From Panaeolus papilionaceus (Eukaryota; Basidiomycota; Agaricomycetes; Agaricales), in assembly GCA_015501605.1 (NCBI GenBank), contig JADNRZ010000009.1:992001-1056000 (forward strand): DNA of 64,000 nt, written 5' to 3'. Shown here piece by piece: positions 58,594 through 64,000 of this stretch. The translations under genes and the position numbers were made by a program. Below the pieces are notes generated by a model, which had not been told where the DNA came from, did no database searches, and saw nothing but the letters and a program-made list of their open reading frames with translations. Position 1 is the first letter of the stretch. Each line of letters begins with the position of its first letter.

Positions 58594-58934
58594 GACAATG
58601 AGAACAGAAATCAGAGAAATGAATGAAATGTCTTGACGATGTCTTCCACTTTCATGACCGTGCTTCCTTTCACGTGACTAACGCGTCCACAACGGTCCGG
58701 TGGCAGTGGTCCAGGGCAGCTGTCAGCGGGCGCCTCCACACCAGACTCTGACGACAGCTGATGGCAAGCACTGAGTACATACTTAACCACCTTGAACGTT
58801 GACGGAACTATATTATTTGGAAGTAGAAATTCAACAAAATAAATCATATAAATGACAACTTTTCAACATCTTTTCGCTCTTTCCGATTTTCCAGTTTGAG
58901 AGTGAGATCCTACAGCGCTCCATTGTCAGCCACT
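58594..58934. other. Intergenic region
   Basis: About 340 bp upstream of the Scm3-like gene and downstream of a small gene. It contains no supported feature. Confidence 0.45.
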
Positions 58935-59341
58935 TCAACAATCCAGGTCTAGGATACTACCCTTCCTGGCTTTTAGTTCTCGTATGAGTTGAATTGTTCG
59001 GTTATTTTCAGCAATGAGGAGGCTAAAATCTGGTGGAATCATTGCTGAGGGTTTGTCTGTCAACCATGGTAATTGTATAAACACACGCGACGAATTTCAA
59101 AATTCTCCGTTATACCTTTGTACTCCTCCCATTTTTTCCATAGGTCATGCACCGCCGATGAGAATGCAGAGCTTTCCGCAGTTATCGTATTTGAAGATTC
59201 ATTTTCCGAATTCTTTGAATGCGACGCGGTAGTCTCCGTCATTGGCATTGTAGTCGTCTGAAGAAGCACCCTCAATTCCTCAAAGGATGACATTAACTCT
59301 CTGTGCATCTCCGAGGCTTGATGAGACTGCGAAGGATCCAT
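58935..59341 (-). CDS. Small conserved-looking hypothetical protein
   Basis: Two exons join in phase. The first (from 59341) reads MDPSQSHQASEMHRELMSSF, EELRVLLQTTTMPMTET and SAFSSAVHDLWKKWEEYK; the second, after a GTATAAC...CCTCAG intron, reads AMIPPDFSLLIAENNRTIQL, IRELKARKGSILDLDC and stops at 58935. The product is about 110 residues, with two amphipathic helices around a Ser/Thr-rich loop and no signal peptide or membrane segment. I do not recognise the family. The helical ends and small size would suit a subunit of a coiled-coil complex, but that is only a guess. Confidence 0.6.
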
Positions 59342-59791
59342 GAGATTGAAGATGAGAATATGATAAGAGAACCAACGAGGCCTGGAGTGAATGAGTGAAC
59401 TTAACAGGCCACATGATCAACACACGTCGCGAGGGGATGTAATGATTGGATTGAAGCAAGTAGCTGATATGAAATTAAACCCAGTTCCGCTAGGACTTTG
59501 ATAATACTTTTGCGAAAAGGGTGATAGACCCACAACCAAAGGAGTAAAATCCTGAGAGCAGCCACCCAAACCGATTGCCTACAAGTCTGGCTGTATTATG
59601 GATGCTATTGCTCGAGAAAAAGGTGGACTGTATGGCTGTAGATATAACACGAAGCTCCAACGTCGCTTGGAGACTATATGTGCGATTCAAACCATGGCAA
59701 AGACCAGTGGACATCTAATATCGACGCCAGTGTTCAAGTTCGGCTATGAAATTGACGAAAATATGGCAAGTGAACTCACCCTGGAATGCGC
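59342..59791. other. Intergenic region
   Basis: About 450 bp. A plus-strand open frame covering 59598-59909 overlaps the C-terminal exon of the next minus-strand gene and is not believed. Nothing else is supported. Confidence 0.45.
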
Positions 59792-60240
59792 TCATGACTG
59801 GGATTCCTGTGATGGTTCGGAAGTCTTTGCTGAGTCTACAAGCTTTTCCTCGGCTGGTGAGAGTGTCAGGAAGTTTTGCAGGCCTGCTCGAGCCCACCTA
59901 CGCATCTAAAAAATTTCTGTTTCAACCAACTTGACGTGTCAAACCTGCCATGTAGAGACATACCGGTTGAAAGACATGCTCCCTCTCTCCAAAGTCATAG
60001 AATAAAATAGAATATACCCCAATTCCTAAAGATATGTATCAAAACGGGCTTTTCTAGAAACCAAATCAAACGCGTACCAGGGATAATAACCATAGAAATC
60101 AGTCTTGTGCCAAAATAAACCCAGGGTGGCCTGAAGTCATCAGGTTCCGCAGCCGGTCGCTTATGTGTCCCGGTAGAGTATCCTCTGCGGAAAAATGTTG
60201 GGCGTAGACGCCATAAGGGATAAGCAGAAGTTGTAAACAT
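59792..60240 (-). CDS. Small mitochondrial inner-membrane protein, function unknown
   Basis: Three exons join in phase: MFTTSAYPLWRLRPTFFRRG with YSTGTHKRPAAEPDDFRPPW and VYFGTRLISMVIIPG; then IGVYSILFYDFGEREHVFQP; then MRRWARAGLQNFLTLSPAEE and KLVDSAKTSEPSQESQS, stop at 59792. The Arg-rich, acid-free N-terminus ending RRGYST is a typical mitochondrial presequence. One predicted membrane helix spans the first intron (YFGTRLISMVIIPGIGVYSI and following LFY). The product is about 95-100 residues. It resembles the small single-span assembly or supernumerary subunits of respiratory complexes, but I cannot name it. It diverges from the aldolase gene, 235 bp between starts. Confidence 0.68.
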
Positions 60241-60475
60241 TGTCAGAGATGTTCAAACACCATTTACTTGTAACCACTCTAAGGGGTGTGAGAAACCAGC
60301 AATTGACGGCCGGCCGGTAATCATTTGTACCCTGATTGGATTTTTTGAGTCGGTAACAGTTTAAAAATAGAAACCCCCACATTGCTATGTTGTCATAAAT
60401 AGATCAGAGCCTTAGACAGAAGAAAATGAAAGAAACATTCCCCAGTTTTGATCCCACCTCTTTGGTTTTGTCGTA
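60241..60475. promoter_or_regulatory. Bidirectional promoter, small mitochondrial protein (-) and aldolase (+)
   Basis: Only 235 bp separate the two divergent ATGs. CATAAATA at 60395-60402 is a TATA-like element about 75 bp before the aldolase ATG. Confidence 0.45.
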
Positions 60476-61836
60476 ATGCCAACTATCAACACATACAGTA
60501 ACCCTCACAACCTCTTTTCCGTGCCCGATATCCCTCCAGAGAAATACGAAGACAGGTTTAGTGGGCACAGCGACCTGCCAGTTTACTTGCCGGCGCACTA
60601 TTCGCACTTCGACGCCCATGAATTAATAGCAGTAGCATCTGCTCTAGTAAACCCGCGGGGAAGAGGAATATACGCAACCGATGAGGCCCCTTGGGATCTG
60701 GATACGTTGTTCGAGAAAACTTCCGATGAAATTGGAGTTGCACCTCCGCATCTTTCAGATGAGGATGCAAGAAAGGAGCGTAGGAAGCAGTGGAGAGAGG
60801 ATGTGTACAATTCCATAAGCAATGGTGTCGATATTTCCTTCCCCCCTTGCTCTCGATTGACTTGATGTTTGATTTTCTGTCATGTAGAGCACATCTCTGG
60901 TATAATCATGCACACGGAATCACTTCACGACTTCAACCTGGGCCCTTTGCTGTCATCCAAAGGGATCATTCCAGGAATTCGCGCCAACGGAGAGTTGACA
61001 CCGATACCAAGGGCAGAACATGAGTTTATTGTGCAAGGGTTAGATGGTCTCTTAGGGAAACTACAAGCCGCCCGCGCACTTGGCGCTAGATTTTCCAAGT
61101 GGCGGGCGCCCATCGCTTGTAGTTCTCACATCGCCGGCTATCCCACCTCGATCTCATTGCAAATCCAAGCTGAAACTCTGGCTCAGTTTGCGGCTATCAG
61201 CCAGCAAGCCGGCCTCGTGCCCATCGTGGAGCCCGATGTCGACTTCTCTCGCGACGCTGATTTGTCCAAGAGTGTTCATGTGCACGAAACAGTCATAGCT
61301 ATGATCTATGAGCGGATGAAGGCACACGGCGTCCTTATAGAAGGTAAGTTCCTTGACCCATACAACGACCTTGGCTGTTCGACTGATGAATCTGAATGCT
61401 TCTTAGGTACCCTTTTGAAGCCTTCCTTCCCCCAGCCAGGAATTCGTAACCCCCAGAGGGCGAATGTCACAGCTGAGGAGATTGCACTCGCCACTGCAAC
61501 GATGCTTTCGCGATCTGTGCCAATAGCCGTTGCCGGTGTACTGTTCTTGTCCGGTAAGCGTGCCGTGTATTCATCGATTACTTTCTACTCATGACTTGAA
61601 TAGGGGGACTCTCCTCTCAGACGGCAACATCGTATCTCGCAGCATTAAACAAGCTCGTATCCAACGCTCCAGAGAAATCCCCCTTCAGGCGGCTGCCACA
61701 GCTGTCATTTTCCTTTGGGCGCGCCATCCAAGGAGATGCTTTGAAGGCGTGGTTGAAAGGAGACAAGGAAGGAATGCGTACGATGCTTGCTAAATGGTCA
61801 AACGTTAGCGCAGACGCTGTGAATGGAGCTGTGTAG
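60476..61836 (+). CDS. Class I fructose-bisphosphate aldolase family protein
   Basis: Class I aldolases cleave fructose-1,6-bisphosphate through a lysine Schiff base. It begins MPTINTYSNPHNLFSVPDIP. Recognisable blocks: DAHELIAVASALVNPRGRGI then YATDEAPWDLDTLF at the usual GKGILAADES site; NEHISGIIMHTESLHDFN across intron 1; LLSSKGIIPGIRANGEL; FIVQGLDGLLGKL; ARFSKWRAPI (Lys and Arg of the FAKWR motif kept); LVPIVEPDVDFSRDADLSKS (catalytic Glu); across intron 2 GTLLKPSFPQPGIRNPQ with the Schiff-base Lys; PIAVAGVLFLSG; and after intron 3 GLSSQTATSYLAALNKLVSN and LSFSFGRAIQGDALKAWLKG. The stop is at 61834-61836. The KVDKG lysine is replaced (RANGE) and the N-terminal loop is diverged. Fungi mostly use class II aldolases, so the role may differ. 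Confidence 0.88.
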
Positions 61837-61923
61837 TGTAGTAAAAATGGACAACTCGCAAGGAAAAATCAAAGTCTCGTATATTTGTCGAATATGACAT
61901 ACGCTACTCTTCTGTGCTTCCTT

Positions 61924-62765
61924 TCAAGGCGAAAGTCTGTTAATATCCCATGCATCTCCGTTGCGAATATACTGCACTCGATCGTGTAGACGAGATGGCT
62001 TTCCGCACCAAAACTCCACCTCGCTAGGAGAGGACTGTCAGCGTAACCATGATTTCAAACGTAAATCTCTACTTACTCTGGAATAACCCTCCAGCCCCCC
62101 CAAAAATCCGGTGTCGGGACATGTCCATTTGCTTCATCAGAGATATGGAATTTCCCCTTTACCTTTTCGAGCCGATTTTGCAAATCATCTTCCCCAATAA
62201 TGGTACTTTGCTTGCTGGCCCAGGCTCCGAGCTGGCTACCTAAGGGCCGGCTTTGGAAGTATTCTTCGGACTCTTCCCTGCTCAATTTCTCTACGCGGCC
62301 TACGACCCTCACGGACCTATGAACCTCCCTCCAATAAAAGGCGAGAGCTGCATGCGGATTGGCCTCGAGTTCCTTGGACTTGCGAGAAGTGTAATTAGTA
62401 AAGAAAACGAAGCCGGTCGAGTCGACCTGCTTCAGTAGAACGATTCTGGCTGATGGAATGCCAGTGGGTGTGGCAGTTGATAGGTTCATGGCTTCTGGTT
62501 CATCGACAGCACCTCCCTCTATGGCTTGTTTAAACCAGACACGAAACTGATCGAGAGGGGAAGGGGCGACATTAGAGGGTGAAATATGATCTGCAGTTCG
62601 GTATTGATGATGAGGTAGGACTTTAATTTGGTCTGGTGTTGGTTGTGATATGACTACGTCCATGGATGGTCTTGACAGAGTTGAATAAATCGAGAATAAA
62701 CGTTGTTGTGGTAAACGATGAGAGCGGTAGATAGTAAAAAATATTTTTTTTAGTGATGATTGCAT
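61924..62765 (-). CDS. PDX3: Pyridoxamine/pyridoxine 5'-phosphate oxidase
   Basis: The FMN enzyme makes pyridoxal 5'-phosphate. From ATG 62765 an Arg/Lys-rich presequence ([29 protein letters not shown]) precedes Met35, [16 protein letters not shown], which would start a cytosolic form. The catalytic fold follows: [100 protein letters not shown] and [11 protein letters not shown]. One intron joins this in phase to [20 protein letters not shown] and [13 protein letters not shown], the family's C-terminal signature. The stop is at 61924. All main FMN/PLP contacts by motif appear present. It converges with the aldolase gene, 87 bp away. Confidence 0.94.
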
Positions 62766-63123
62766 CTTTAAATGGAGTCAATAACCTTGAACCGGGTAAT
62801 CCCACCTAGATCGGTAGTTGTAGAGTTAGTGTACGAAGAAATGTCTTTTTTACTTTCAACTATTCTTTTAAATATAATTGTACTATTACGTTTCTATTAC
62901 GATGGCTTTCTAAGCTCTTGTGGTGTGGGTGTTATGATGATCAACCCCTGAATATTGAATCAGTGTACCTTGTTTTTAACTCCAAAAGTGGACAAGATTT
63001 CCCGTGACCTGACCAGAACAGCTGGTGGTGACAACTGCAACTTGTACTTTATATCAATAGTCGCTGCTCAAGCGCTTCTTCTTCAATGCTTCATTCAATA
63101 TATGACCTAACTACTTATTGCAG
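62766..63123. other. Upstream region of PNPO and 5' part of the Kelch gene
   Basis: This interval must contain the PNPO promoter and the first exon(s) of the Kelch gene, which I could not place: the first recognisable exon starts at an AG acceptor at 63123. Several short open segments exist around 63000-63120 without a clear choice. Confidence 0.4.
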
Positions 63124-64000
63124 GAAAACTACAGGAGATGTTCCCGCAAAACTCGTTGTATGATCCACATTATTCACATTTTGCAATGCCATAATTAACA
63201 AACATCTCTTTCGCAGGGCGCCTCAACAACCGTTGTTGGTTCAAAGATGTATCTTTTCGTAAGCAAACAGCTGCTATGCGTATTGTTGTGGCTGACAATT
63301 ACTATAGGGCGGCAGATTAGTGACAGAGCGGAGAATGGTTTCCGACCTTTATGTCTTTGACCTTGAAAAGTTCATTTGGGAGCACATAGCCACACATCCT
63401 GACGACGACATTCCTCAAGCCCGTTATTTTCATAGTACCGATGCTTGTAAGCTACTCGTCATTTATTTTTACAGCCTTAACCTTGCTCATTTATTGTTCG
63501 TTACAAAAGGGAATGATCATCTTGTTGTTTTCGGTGGCATGAGCAATCAACCTGATTCCATGAATCCAGACGAGCTATGTGTGCTGAACGACGTGCGCTT
63601 CTTCAATCTAGTCACAAGAAGATGGCTTCCTGCTCCACCTACACCATCCACCTCCAACCCACTTGTTCCTAGATCCAGATATGCTCATTTATCGTCGGTT
63701 ACAGCTGACAGGTTATTTATCATTGGTGGACAAGACTTCTTTAACACATGGTTGGACGACGTCTGCGTTTATGATCTAATAACAAAGAGTTGGGTTCAAA
63801 GACGAGAATACCCAAGGCACTGTGGTACATACCGCAGTGTGGCCGTGTCGTCTCATAGGACGGTGCGCTCACCTCAAGATGAAATTCAGCATTCTGTACC
63901 TTTGACAATAGGGCCACCAGGCGAACGCTTCAAGTCCCAGACATCTTCAGTACCCGACGAAATCACCCCTTCTGAAAGTCTCATGCATCTCCCTTATTCT
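63124..64000 (+). CDS. Kelch-repeat protein, MDS3/PMD1-like, partial
   Basis: Exons at 63124-63157, 63217-63258, 63308-63446 and 63510 to the right edge join in phase. They read KTTGDVPAKLV, GASTTVVGSKMYLF, GGRLVTERRMVSDLYVFDLE, KFIWEHIATHPDDDIPQARY, FHSTDAWNDHLVVFGGMSNQ, LCVLNDVRFFNLVTRRWLPA, RSRYAHLSSVTADRLFIIGG and TWLDDVCVYDLITKSWVQ. Each Kelch blade has the Gly-Gly pair and the later Trp. The blade order and the GGRLVTxRRMVSDLY block resemble the Mds3/Pmd1 negative regulators of sporulation and TOR/pH signalling. The 5' end is unresolved and the 3' end runs off the window. After the Kelch blades the visible end is Ser/Pro-rich. Confidence 0.78.

Noticed and set aside
59598..59909. A plus-strand open frame of 103 codons
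   Set aside because: It overlaps antisense the last exon of the small mitochondrial protein, which splices in phase and has a clear targeting sequence.
1..64000. CRISPR arrays, bacterial-style operons, rRNA genes or viral genes
   Set aside because: None of the required repeat structures, ribosome-binding patterns or signature proteins is present; the sequence is eukaryotic throughout.

Overview
The window reads as a filamentous basidiomycete genome, most likely an Agaricomycete. Genes are split by many short GT-AG introns (about 40-75 nt), lie close together on both strands, and belong to recognisably fungal families: a Zn2Cys6 factor with a fungal-specific domain, an SKN1/KRE6 beta-glucan protein, F-box proteins and a MATH-BTB protein. 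A PL4 rhamnogalacturonate lyase suggests plant matter is among its substrates. No rRNA, CRISPR array or convincing transposon is visible. Gene ends below come from hand-joined exons; start, stop and phase were checked where stated.

Layout. 1-2581: the end of a TcuA-like FAD dehydrogenase, transcribed leftward, interrupted by a 1.5-kb intron that is very large for this genome. 2583-5629: gene-poor. 5.6-10.4 kb, minus strand: SUMO E1 subunit Aos1 and a Zn2Cys6 transcription factor. 11.6-16.1 kb, plus strand: a GRASP-type Golgi protein and the PL4 lyase. 16.2-22.9 kb, minus strand: a MATH-BTB protein and a Prp24/SART3 splicing factor. 23.4-32.7 kb, plus strand: an F-box protein, the SKN1/KRE6-type GH16 membrane protein and a Ulp2-like SUMO protease. 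32.9-42.8 kb, minus strand: mitochondrial uL6, an Arc1-like tRNA-binding cofactor, a 2OG-Fe(II) oxygenase, a histone-fold protein, an Hsp20 that looks damaged, SGF29 and translin. 43.0-51.2 kb, plus strand: an F-box/LRR-like protein and the Sen1 helicase. 51.3-60.2 kb, minus strand: the DHX37/Dhr1 helicase, an Scm3-like protein and two small proteins. 60.5-64 kb: a class I aldolase (+), a PNPO-type oxidase (-) and a Kelch protein running off the right edge (+).

How the genes connect. Most encode nuclear or RNA functions: U6 snRNP recycling, transcription termination, ribosome biogenesis, SAGA, centromere chaperoning and RNA processing. Two ends of the SUMO cycle are present, E1 subunit Aos1 and a Ulp2-type protease, and three proteins carry acidic-flanked SUMO-interaction-like motifs (Ulp2-like, Sen1, Scm3-like). 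This is co-residence, not a proven system. The best leads are the oversized intron with an unassigned coding-like stretch, an Hsp20 gene with good heat-shock elements but a broken reading frame, microexons of 14 and 18 nt at functionally critical places, an in-frame upstream start giving the Arc1-like protein a mitochondrial-looking leader, and a diverged class I aldolase. I saw no clear evidence of an entirely new multi-gene system.
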